From: Bacteroidales bacterium
Lineage (GTDB): Bacteria; Bacteroidota; Bacteroidia; Bacteroidales; P3
DNA length: 32,491 nucleotides
Assembly (NCBI GenBank): GCA_017524785.1
Contig: JAFXUY010000025.1
Location: forward strand, 1-32,491
Direction of reading: 5' to 3'
Every line of letters starts with the position of its first letter. Position 1 is the first letter of the stretch. Shown here one piece after another: positions 19,472-27,300 of the stretch. The notes under the pieces were generated by a model. The model saw only the letters and a list, made by a program, of their open reading frames with translations, was not told the origin of the DNA and did not search any database. Made by a program: the position numbers and the translations under genes.

Positions 19472-21763
19472 ATGAAGAGTATTAAAATTGCAATTGTTGC
19501 ACTGCTCATTCTTCTCCCCATGGGATTGAGGGCACAGGAAGAAGTCGTGCCGTCGCAGAAACCTGTAATCCCTCAGGCTACGCTCGACTCCCTGGCCCTT
19601 GCCGACTCGCTTGCTAACACTCTTTGGTATGTCGACTCTCTCGGCGACTCCCTCTCCGAAAAACCAGTCGTTGTGCGTCTCTTGACCCGCGCCTATGGCG
19701 ATAGCATCGTTCTTCGCTGGGCCACCGAGGATGCTGGCCTCTGGCTCACCGTCAAGGACTATGGCTGGAAGCTTTATCGTTCCTCAGCTTACGACCCTGA
19801 TAGTGCATTCTCCATCAATAAATATGGCGACACCATCCCCTACCGTTCCGTCAAGGGTGGCCCCCTGAAGCCCCTCTCGCTCGAAGCCATGCAGCAGCGC
19901 TTCGACTCCACTGACTTCTACGCCGGTGTCGCCGCACAGGCTCTCTATGGCGAATTCCAGTATAACGTCAACGAGCAGTCCTCCAAGGCCAACGTCGACT
20001 TCATGACCATGGCCGCCAAGCAATACCAGGAGCAAACCCAGCGCCACTTCATGGCTATGCTTGCTGCCGAATGCAGCCCGCAGGTGGCCGATGCTCTCGC
20101 CCTCCGCTTTGTCGACCGCGACGTGGTGCCAGGCGAATTCTACGAGTACATTCTCGAGGCTATGGTACCTCCCGACCTTATCCAGGTCGAGAGCCCCGAG
20201 GCTTTAGTATACAACAAACCCTTCGAGCGCGAGGAAGAAGAGATGACTCCCGAAATCAGCATCACCCAGATCGACCAGCACCGCGTGGTTGTCCGTTGGG
20301 ATAAGAATCGCCTCTCTGGCTACTACATCGATCGCCGCGACAATGTCGATTCCTCCTGGGTCACCCTCAACCCCGAGGCTCCAATCTGGCCTATGCTGCC
20401 CGATTCGGCCACCCGCGCCGTATTCGGCGATAGCATCGCCGAATGGATGGAACACGAGGTGCTCTTCTTCGACTCCCTCGCCCTCGGTCGCACCTACACC
20501 TATCGCGTGCGTGCCTTCGACGCTTTCGGCGTGAATCTCGACCCCCGCGAGGCAAATCCATTCTCGCTCGTCGACTTCATCCCGCCTCAGCCGCCTTACA
20601 TGGGCGAGATTATCCCCATCGACAACCGCATCTGTCCCATTAAGTGGCTACAGCCTGGCTCCACCGACGATATTGCCGGCTACATGGTAATGTTCTCCAC
20701 CACTCTCGAAGGTCCATGGAAGAACGTCTCTGGCATGCTGCCCAAGGATGCCACATCATACACCGACAGCAACGCCTACGAGCGCGGCCGCGGCTTCTAC
20801 CGCGTCTTTGTGGCCGACACAGCCGGCAACGTCAACTTCTCGCCGTCGATGAACAACAACATCGAGGACATTACACCTCCCGCTTCACCCAGGGGCCTCA
20901 ATTATCTCGCCGATGACTCCACTGGTCTTGTCCTCCTTTGGTGGAATCCCAACACCGACGCCGACCTGCTGGCCTACAAGGTCTACTTCGCCAACCAACG
21001 CGACCACGAGTTTATCGAGCTTACCCCTGGTTATATCCAGGACACCTTCTTCTTCGACTCGGTCGACATCTCCATGCTTGCGCGCGATTGCTTCTACTAT
21101 GTAATTGCCGTCGACCAGAACCACAACTTCTCCCAGCCTTCCGACACCCTGCGTGTGCTGCTGCCCGACCTGCTGCCCCCCGGTGTCTGTGTGCTCGACG
21201 GAGTGACGCAGGACAACGACACCATCACCATTACCTGGCGTGCATCGGTCAGCGAGGATGTGGCAGCCTACTACGTCTACCGCAAGCCGCGTCCCGCCGT
21301 CAACTGGGAGTGCATAGCCAAGATCACCCCCGACCAGGTCGACAAGAAGGGTCTCATCCACTTCGGCGACCGTCCCGAAGCCTCCATCCATCCCTATTCC
21401 TACTGCATCGAGGTGCGCGATTCCGCCGCCAACACCAGCGGCATGGCTGGCTTCGCTGTTGCCCAGGTCGACCCCGACAACACCGTCAAGATGGACATCA
21501 AGCTCAAGGCCTCCTATAAGAAAGGCAAGGTCTCCCTCTCGTGGAAGATATCGGAGCAGCCCCGCAAGGACTACTATGGCGTCATCTACCGTGCCGATGC
21601 CGACGGTAATTTCCGTGCCGTTGCCAACTTCAACCGCAAGGAATCCGTCTATATCGACACCCAGGCTCCTGCCGACAGCAAATGCACCTACTACGTGCAG
21701 CTGCAGCTCGGCCGTGGCCGCCACTCCACCCCCTCCAATCAGGTCACTGTTAAGACCAAATAG
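19472..21763 (+). CDS. Fibronectin type III repeat exported protein (763 aa)
   Basis: A signal peptide (MKSIKIAIVALLILLPMGLRAQ) is followed by a Ser/Asp/Leu-rich linker and a 200-residue region without recognised motif. From about residue 265 four or five Fn3 modules follow, each with the W-strand and the xYxYRVRAxD signature (TYTYRVRAFD, FYRVFVAD, FYYVIAVDQN, YSYCIEVRDSA, TYYVQLQLG). Pro-Pro at module starts (PPQPPYMG, PPASPRG, LPPGVCV) fits. Fn3 modules here probably mediate protein-protein contacts at the surface. There is no sorting domain. The 59-base gap after the giant gene holds no promoter box, and a strong terminator follows, so this is the last gene of the three-gene operon. It may be a partner of the giant protein. 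Confidence 0.8.
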   Translation: MKSIKIAIVALLILLPMGLRAQEEVVPSQKPVIPQATLDSLALADSLANTLWYVDSLGDSLSEKPVVVRLLTRAYGDSIVLRWATEDAGLWLTVKDYGWKLYRSSAYDPDSAFSINKYGDTIPYRSVKGGPLKPLSLEAMQQRFDSTDFYAGVAAQALYGEFQYNVNEQSSKANVDFMTMAAKQYQEQTQRHFMAMLAAECSPQVADALALRFVDRDVVPGEFYEYILEAMVPPDLIQVESPEALVYNKPFEREEEEMTPEISITQIDQHRVVVRWDKNRLSGYYIDRRDNVDSSWVTLNPEAPIWPMLPDSATRAVFGDSIAEWMEHEVLFFDSLALGRTYTYRVRAFDAFGVNLDPREANPFSLVDFIPPQPPYMGEIIPIDNRICPIKWLQPGSTDDIAGYMVMFSTTLEGPWKNVSGMLPKDATSYTDSNAYERGRGFYRVFVADTAGNVNFSPSMNNNIEDITPPASPRGLNYLADDSTGLVLLWWNPNTDADLLAYKVYFANQRDHEFIELTPGYIQDTFFFDSVDISMLARDCFYYVIAVDQNHNFSQPSDTLRVLLPDLLPPGVCVLDGVTQDNDTITITWRASVSEDVAAYYVYRKPRPAVNWECIAKITPDQVDKKGLIHFGDRPEASIHPYSYCIEVRDSAANTSGMAGFAVAQVDPDNTVKMDIKLKASYKKGKVSLSWKISEQPRKDYYGVIYRADADGNFRAVANFNRKESVYIDTQAPADSKCTYYVQLQLGRGRHSTPSNQVTVKTK

Positions 21764-21790
21764 CACACAGTGCACATCCCATAGCTAGCC

Positions 21791-21828
21791 AGGGTGTCCT
21801 GCCGCGGCAGGACACCCTAGCGTTTTTT
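21791..21828 (+). terminator. Rho-independent terminator of the surface operon
   Basis: Bases 21791-21818 form a perfect 28-base palindrome (left arm AGGGTGTCCTGCCG), giving a very GC-rich stem. A run of six T follows at 21823-21828. It lies 28 bases after the Fn3 gene stop. Confidence 0.9.
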
Positions 21829-22052
21829 ATATACTATTCTGCCGTAGCGAAGCTCTTCGCCGAGGCATCACCAGAGCCCCACCAGGGATGCTGAAAAGTG
21901 GCTCTCATTTTCAATTGTTTATCGGTTGTTCTTCGATTGTTTTTCGATAGTCAATCGAAGAACAATCGAAGAACAATCGAAGAACAGTCGAAGAACAGAG
22001 GGAGTTTACACCTATTGATGGTGGAGCATGAGTTGTTTGACTGCTTTTTTCT
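21829..22052. other. Spacer between operon terminator and prfA promoter
   Basis: Apart from the 11-bp inverted array at 21915-21995 and a small stem-loop at 21847-21860 (GCGAAG/CTTCGC), I see no gene or RNA here. The open frame at 21898-22098 is low-complexity read-through of the repeats. Confidence 0.6.
21915..21995. repeat. Inverted array of 11-bp repeats
   Basis: Three units in one direction (TTGTTTATCGG, TTGTTCTTCGA, TTGTTTTTCGA at 21915-21947) are followed, after 4 bases, by four units in the other (CAATCGAAGAA three times, then CAGTCGAAGAA, 21952-21995). TTGTTCTTCGA is the reverse complement of the same 11-mer in another phase, so the whole can fold as a long hairpin. Confidence 0.85.
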
Positions 22053-22083
22053 TTTGTCGGTATGTCTTTTTTTTGTAATTTTG
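22053..22083 (+). promoter_or_regulatory. prfA promoter
   Basis: TTTG at 22053-22056 and TAATTTTG at 22076-22083 are spaced 19 bases apart, an excellent Bacteroidota promoter. Transcription would start around 22089, only a few bases before ATG 22092, so the prfA message appears nearly leaderless. This also excludes the earlier in-frame ATG at 22062. Confidence 0.75.
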
Positions 22084-22091
22084 CAGACGTT

Positions 22092-22958
22092 ATGTTAGAT
22101 AAACTGGAAGCAATATACGCTCGTTATCAGGAAATTGAGCAGCAGATGAACGATCCGCAGGTGACTGCGGACATGAAACGCTATGTGAAACTCAGCAAGG
22201 ACTACAAGGACCTGCAGCCTGTGGTGAAGGCCTACCGCGACTATAAGTCGCTGCTGGACACCATAGCCGAGTGCAAGGAACTGTTGGAGACCGAGAAAGA
22301 CGCCGAGCTGCGCGACATGGCCAAGGAGGAGCTTGTGGCAGCCCAAGAGCGCCGCGACAAGATGGAGGAGGAAATACGCATACTGCTCATCCCCGCCGAC
22401 CCGCAGGATTCGAAGAACGCCGTGGTCGAGATACGCGGCGGCACGGGTGGCGACGAGGCATGCATCTTTGCTGGCGACCTGTTCCGCATGTACACCCGCT
22501 TCTGTGAGAAGAAGCACTGGAAGGTGGAGGTGACCGATTTCAACGAGGGCACCTCGGGCGGATACAAGGACATCACCTTCACCGTCACAGGCGATGGTGT
22601 CTACGGCCTGCTGAAATATGAGAGTGGCGTGCACCGCGTGCAGCGAGTGCCTGCCACCGAGACCCAAGGCCGCATACACACCAGCGCCGCCGGCGTGGTG
22701 GTGTTGCCTGAGGCCGAGGAGTTCGACGTGGAACTGAACATGAGCGATGTGCGTATAGACACATTCTGCGCCAGCGGTCCGGGAGGCCAGTGCGTGAACA
22801 CCACCTACTCGGCTGTGCGCCTGACGCATATACCCACGGGCATCGTGGTCTCGATGCAGGACCAGAAGAGCCAGATAAAGAACAAGGAGAAAGCCATAAG
22901 CATACTCCGCACGCGCCTCTACGAACGCGAGTACAACAAGTACATGGAGGAGCTTTAG
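22092..22958 (+). CDS. prfA: Peptide chain release factor 1, ended by an in-frame UAG (288 aa)
   Basis: RF1 recognises UAA and UAG and triggers peptidyl-tRNA hydrolysis. The N-terminal helical domain, the PxT stop-codon-reading motif (PAT at residues 187-189 in [16 protein letters not shown]) and the catalytic GGQ (residues 231-233 in SGPGGQCVN) are all intact. The reading frame is then cut at codon 289 by TAG (22956-22958), although the frame continues with perfectly conserved RF1 sequence (next feature). RF1 is normally about 355-360 residues; 288 + 1 + 67 gives 356. The 288-residue product would lack the switch-loop region and the C-terminal helices and is unlikely to work alone. Either the UAG is read through, or the gene is damaged, or it is a sequence error. 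Start at ATG 22092 is set by the promoter. Confidence 0.9.
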   Translation: MLDKLEAIYARYQEIEQQMNDPQVTADMKRYVKLSKDYKDLQPVVKAYRDYKSLLDTIAECKELLETEKDAELRDMAKEELVAAQERRDKMEEEIRILLIPADPQDSKNAVVEIRGGTGGDEACIFAGDLFRMYTRFCEKKHWKVEVTDFNEGTSGGYKDITFTVTGDGVYGLLKYESGVHRVQRVPATETQGRIHTSAAGVVVLPEAEEFDVELNMSDVRIDTFCASGPGGQCVNTTYSAVRLTHIPTGIVVSMQDQKSQIKNKEKAISILRTRLYEREYNKYMEEL

Positions 22959-23162
22959 AGCAAGCGCAAGACCATGGTAGCCACCGGCGACCGCAGCGAG
23001 AAGGTGCGCACCTACAACTACCCCCAGAGCCGAGTGACGGACCACCGCATAGGCTGGAGCATGCACAACCTGCCTGCCTTCATGGACGGCGACATCGAGG
23101 AGTGCATCGAAGCCCTCCAGCTTGCTGAAAACGCAGAGAAGCTGAAGGCGAGCGTGGGGTGA
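22959..23162 (+). pseudogene. prfA: In-frame C-terminal continuation of prfA beyond the UAG
   Basis: Immediately after TAG, and in the same phase, the frame encodes [20 protein letters not shown] and then [18 protein letters not shown], the highly conserved RF1 segment, ending [13 protein letters not shown] and TGA (23160-23162), the usual RF1 C-terminus. No second lesion is visible in its 67 codons. An internal ATG at 22974 could not give a functional factor by itself. Listed as pseudogene only because no ordinary reading reaches it. Confidence 0.8.
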
Positions 23163-23317
23163 CATCCCTGGCCGTATTCCTGCTGTATTCCTTCCGCCGA
23201 GTCAACCCCATAGCCCTCATTCTCTGCTTCGTAGCGCTGGGCTGCGTCGTCTGCGGCCTTACGCTGTGGTTATCCACATGTCATCGCCGCATCATCTGCG
23301 TCAAAACTTGCAGATGA
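23159..23317 (+). CDS. Possible 52-residue hydrophobic small protein
   Basis: A GTG at 23159 overlaps the distal TGA of prfA as GTGA, the classic arrangement of coupled genes. The frame encodes [20 protein letters not shown] followed by [19 protein letters not shown] and a basic tail, ending TGA at 23315-23317 inside the 11-bp array. One or two membrane helices are likely. I recognise no family; it may be a chance frame or a remnant of a longer membrane protein. In many Bacteroidales prfA is followed by pyrF, which is absent here. Confidence 0.25.
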   Translation: MTSLAVFLLYSFRRVNPIALILCFVALGCVVCGLTLWLSTCHRRIICVKTCR

Positions 23318-23361
23318 CTCGGAGATGACTCGGAGATGACTCGGAGATGACTCGGAGATGG
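23312..23361. repeat. 11-bp tandem repeat, four perfect copies
   Basis: AGATGACTCGG is repeated exactly at 23312, 23323, 23334 and 23345, with a partial fifth copy (AGATGG) to 23361. Confidence 0.95.
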
Positions 23362-23477
23362 TGGCTATTTGTCTCTGGTTTACAGTGGTTTAGAAACGTT
23401 GAAATCGTGTAACCAACTGAGAACGTGACGGGTATTGTCGGCGTTGGCGGCCCGAGTGTGTGTGTCGTTGGGAAAAG
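23362..23477. other. Spacer upstream of the MNT/HEPN pair
   Basis: Nothing recognisable was found in this short stretch between the 11-bp array and the MNT promoter; the overlapping frames on both strands show no family features. Confidence 0.5.
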
Positions 23478-23508
23478 ATTTTGCCAGTCCGTTTTTTTTT
23501 CGTATCTT
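23478..23508 (+). promoter_or_regulatory. Promoter of the MNT/HEPN operon
   Basis: TTTG at 23478-23481 and TATCTTTG at 23501-23508 are separated by 19 bases with a T-rich spacer, a near-ideal Bacteroidota promoter. The start codon at 23522 would leave a leader of about 8 bases. Confidence 0.8.
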
Positions 23509-23521
23509 TGCACCGTGAAAT

Positions 23522-23836
23522 ATGGAACAGGAAGAGGTTATAGCACGTATCAAGGAGACCGCCAGGCGAGTGCTGCCGGAGGGGGCCTCGCTGTGGCTCT
23601 ACGGCTCGCGCGCCCGCGGCGACGCGCGTCCCGACAGCGACTACGACCTGCTGATACTGATAGACAAAGACACCTTACAGGAACGGGACACCGATGTGAT
23701 TTACGATTTGGCAGAACTCGGTTGGGACTTGTCGGCCGAGATAAACACCCACGCCTATCCAAGAGGTAAATGGAACTCGTGGAGTTATTCACCTTTCTAT
23801 AAGAATGTCGAACAAGATAAAAGAATATTGATATGA
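23522..23836 (+). CDS. MNT-type minimal nucleotidyltransferase (putative antitoxin)
   Basis: This 104-residue protein has the nucleotidyltransferase signature GSRARGDARPDSDYD: GS at 28-29, then ten residues, then D40-x-D42, the metal-binding pair. A WDLSAEIN segment near residue 69 supplies the likely third acidic position, as Glu. Proteins of this type pair with HEPN proteins; in the studied MntA-HepT pair the nucleotidyltransferase AMPylates the HEPN toxin and neutralises it. Whether this sub-family does so is inference. The ATG of the HEPN gene overlaps its stop as ATGA, so the two are translationally coupled. Base composition is more AT-rich than the flanking surface genes. Confidence 0.85.
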   Translation: MEQEEVIARIKETARRVLPEGASLWLYGSRARGDARPDSDYDLLILIDKDTLQERDTDVIYDLAELGWDLSAEINTHAYPRGKWNSWSYSPFYKNVEQDKRILI

Positions 23837-24231
23837 GCCTTTCTGACGAAGAACGAAGGATAATTGTTGACCTCGAGATAGAAAAAGCCAATCGAACCTA
23901 CGAGGCCGCCATGATAATGGTGGACGCTGAGCTTTGGGAGAGTGCTGCCAACAGGTTGTACTACGCTTTGTTCCACGCCGTCAATGCCCTGCTCATTCAT
24001 GATGGGCACAAAGTGAACACACACAAAGGTTCCCATGCTTTGTTTGGCCAATACTACATAAAAACCGATAAACTACCGCGCGAGTATTCGAGCATATACC
24101 AAAAACTGGAAGCTATTCGGGATGAGGGTGACTACAATTGGTCGTACAGTGTTGTGCCGGAAGATATACAAGAGAAGATACTCCCTGCCAAAGAGATGAT
24201 AGACACCATCGCCAAGATGGTGAAAGAATAA
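23833..24231 (+). CDS. HEPN-domain protein (UPF0332-like, putative toxin)
   Basis: This is a 132-residue all-helical protein with the HEPN core NRLYYALFHAVNALL. R41 and H48 form the R-x6-H motif of HEPN ribonucleases, at the long end of the usual Rx4-6H range. The HxY tyrosine that is AMPylated in HepT is not present after H48 (the sequence is HAV), so neutralisation may use another residue or simple binding. Tyrosines in RLYYALF are candidates. It overlaps the MNT gene by four bases. Likely role is RNA cleavage under stress or phage attack, held in check by the partner. Lower GC than the neighbours and its position between envelope genes suggest acquisition by transfer. Confidence 0.85.
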   Translation: MSLSDEERRIIVDLEIEKANRTYEAAMIMVDAELWESAANRLYYALFHAVNALLIHDGHKVNTHKGSHALFGQYYIKTDKLPREYSSIYQKLEAIRDEGDYNWSYSVVPEDIQEKILPAKEMIDTIAKMVKE

Positions 24232-24253
24232 TAACAATCATACATAAACCATT

Positions 24254-24333
24254 ATGCATCAACGCATTACCTCCCCCTGCAACGGGCTGTAAATAAGCTG
24301 TTTACAACAGGGCTTTTCTTTCTTTTCCTTTTT
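24254..24333 (+). other. Displaced leader and signal-peptide coding part of the LRR protein
   Basis: The phase of the LRR protein is open back to TAA at 24232-24234 but contains no ATG, GTG or TTG before the signal peptide. In that phase the DNA encodes LQRAVNKLFTTGLFF, LFLFVSLVGTAQ, an obvious signal peptide. The only ATG (24254) is in another phase and reaches TAA after 12 codons. One extra C in the C5 run at 24273-24277 would join them as MHQRITSPLQRAVNKLF. So the gene is either frameshifted, phase-variable, started at CTG/ATA, or mis-sequenced here. Confidence 0.7.
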
Positions 24334-27300
24334 GTGTCGCTTGTAGGCACGGCGCAGACGTTCTCGAGCTCCTATTTCAACGGGCAATCGTTACAGGTGC
24401 TGTGGTACAGCATCACAAGCGATTCGACGGTGGAACTTACCTCGCCGTCCGACGGCGCATATCTGTCGACATTCGCATTGCAGGGTAATTTTGAGATTCC
24501 CTCAAGCGTGTTGTACAACGGTGTCAATTACCGTGTGACCGGGATCCACGGTGTGTCCGGTTCAGCCCTGGGCGGAGTTTTTTCGTTTGTAGGGTGCAAC
24601 TCCGATGTGGACACTGTGGTGATTCCATCTTCGTTCCGATACGTGGGTGCCAACGCCTTCTATGGCAGCGCCTATTGCAGCGGAGTCCTCACCGACCAGT
24701 TCCATGCCATCGTCATCGGCGACTCTGTCGAGACCATCGGCGACCAGGCTTTCCTCGAAATGGGCTGGCACTCCTATACCAAACTCGGAAAGGCGGTCCG
24801 CTATATCGGCGAGCGTGCCTTTGGGCACGCGTCATCGGGCGAAGACCCTGTACACGAAAAGCATATCGAATACAGTGGCAGTGTCGAAGAATGGCTCGAC
24901 TACTGGAACACTATTGTTACCAACAGTCCCGCCTCGGGCCTTGAATCATTGCTGTTCCGCGCCAGTATTTACCTGTATGGCGTCAAGCTGAACGATGCAA
25001 GCATACTTGGACGGCAACATGTCACGGCAAACTCGCTCAAATACTATGGTCTGCATTCTGCTGTTCTTGGCCCCCATGTGGTAAACGTCGACCCCAATGC
25101 CTTTGCAAACACCCGTTTCCTTGTCGCTCGCGGCACCACAGCCGGCGCCCCATGGGGTGCGAAGCACTGGGGCACGGAGATGGACTATGGCACCGGCCTC
25201 TTCTACAACGACACCTCGCGGACACTGCTCTTCGGCGGCAAGTCGACGGTGACAGCTATCGACGTGCCGGCGACGGTGCGGACTATCGGTGAGGAGGCCT
25301 TTATGGACTACGACAGCCTTCTGACGCTGACCCTCAACGAGGGGTTGGACAGCATCGGGCCGAAGGCTTTTGCCAACTGTACAGCCCTCGACACGGTGTA
25401 TATCCCGCGGAGCGTGCGCGCCATCGGCGACAGTGCTTTCCTCAACGTGCGACATGTGGTGTACTACTCCGGCTTGGAGGGTGCGCCATGGGGCGCCATG
25501 TCGGCCGACACGATGGTTGACTACCATGTGACCTTCAGCAACAAATGCAGTGGCACGACCTACCGCTTAGTGTCGGCACGCAAGAGCACTTTCAGCGACG
25601 CGCAGGGGCGCACCTTCAGCGCCGAGGTAAGCGAAGGGGGCCGCCTAACGGTGGCTGACCACTGCGACGGCACGGTGACCTTGACAGCCACCCCCGACTC
25701 GGGGTACACCTTTATGTTCTGGGGCGACCACGCGGAGCAGCGCGACAGCACCAACCCGCGGACGGTGAGCATCGACTCGCTGCCGCAGGTGATGGCCGTC
25801 TTTATGAGTGACCAGGGCGGCGACTCGCTGCACTTCCCCTACCCTTGCCGCGACGGTCAAATACTGTGGTACAGCGTCACAAGCGATTCAACAGCGGAAG
25901 TGACATACGGTAGTTTGCATGCCGGCTTCGTTACAGCTTATGAAGGACTTAACGGAAATATCTATATACCGGGACGTGTGGTTTACAATGGCGTTTCTTA
26001 CCGAGTGGATGGAATTTGTGGACACCTACCTCTTTATGGAGCCTTTTCATTTGCACATGCAGGCAACTGTTGGGTTGATACTGTTTTCTTGCCCAATTCA
26101 ATGACATATATAAGCGATGCAGCCTTTTGCGCAATGAGTGTTTGGGGGAAGTATTTTGACTCCTTCCATGGTGTAGTCATAGGAGATTCTGTGATTTCAA
26201 TCGGAAGTCTTGCATTTACGGATAACAAACATTTAGGGTATGTCAAACTCGGCAAATCTGTTAAGTATATTTGGGACAGGGCATTTTATTCCTGTGATGG
26301 ACTTGACAAAGTCGTCTATAACGGGACTCTCCTTGAATGGCTTAACCAATGGAATATTATTGCATCCAATGATTCTACTCGTACTGACCCATTGGTTGTA
26401 GAATATGGTGCAGGTGAAGGCTCTCAAAGTCTATTTTTCCCTGGAACCAGCCAATTTATAAACATTAACGCTGCCCACACTTATCTCTATCTCCCAAACG
26501 AATGGAACAATGGTTATTATAAAGTACGTGACATAGTTATACCCGAAGAGATTACCTCTATTCAAAACCACATTAAGCACTATGGACACACATTGATTTC
26601 TGTAGTTGCCCCCCAATCCGTAGCAAACATTGACTCCAACGCATTTGCAAATGTTCGCAACCTTGTGACGCTCGGCACCACTGCCGGTGCCCCGTGGGGC
26701 GCCAAGCGGTGGGGCACCGACTGGGATCCCTCGACGGGCTTGTTCTATAACAATAGCAGCCGCACACTGCTCTTCGGCGGCAAGTCGACGGTGACAGCTA
26801 TCGACGTGCCCACCACCGTCCGCACTATCGGCGAGGAGGCCTTTATGGGCTACGACGGCCTGCTGACACTGACCCTCAACGACAGCCTCGACAGCATAGG
26901 TCCCCGCGCCTTCGCCGACTGCCGGGCAGTGGACACTGTCTTCATTCCCGACAGCGTGAGCTTTATCGGCGAGGACGCCTTCCGCGACGTGAACTACATA
27001 TACTACCACGGCAATGCCACCGGCGCCCCATGGGGCGCGCTGCGCATGAACGACGGCGAACAGGCCATCGTCTCGGCCGTGGTCGACAGCACGCTGGGCT
27101 ATGTCACCGGCTTGGGCCTCTACGAGGTTGGCGCCACGGTGACCGTCCGCGCCTACCCGACCGACAGCGCCTACTTCGTGATGTGGGACGACAGCGTCAC
27201 CACCAACCCCCGCAGCATCACCCTGATGCAGAACGTCACCCTGCAGCCGGTGTTCGCCCTGCTCCCCTACTATGCCGTGCATTGCGACAGCACCATGGGC

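Noticed and set aside
21915..21995. CRISPR array
   Set aside because: The units are 11 bases, directly abutting with no spacers, and no cas genes are near.
22953..22980. Programmed +1 frameshift at CTT-TAG to rebuild RF1
   Set aside because: The conserved C-terminus is in the original phase, and the +1 phase stops at 22978-22980, so only read-through, not a shift, can give full-length RF1.
23312..23361. CRISPR array or attachment site
   Set aside because: Direct 11-base tandem copies without spacers; no integrase or transposase in the window.
24334..24345. GTG 24334 as the true start of the LRR protein
   Set aside because: It would cut the signal peptide in the middle of its hydrophobic core; the residues encoded just upstream in the same phase complete a classical signal peptide.
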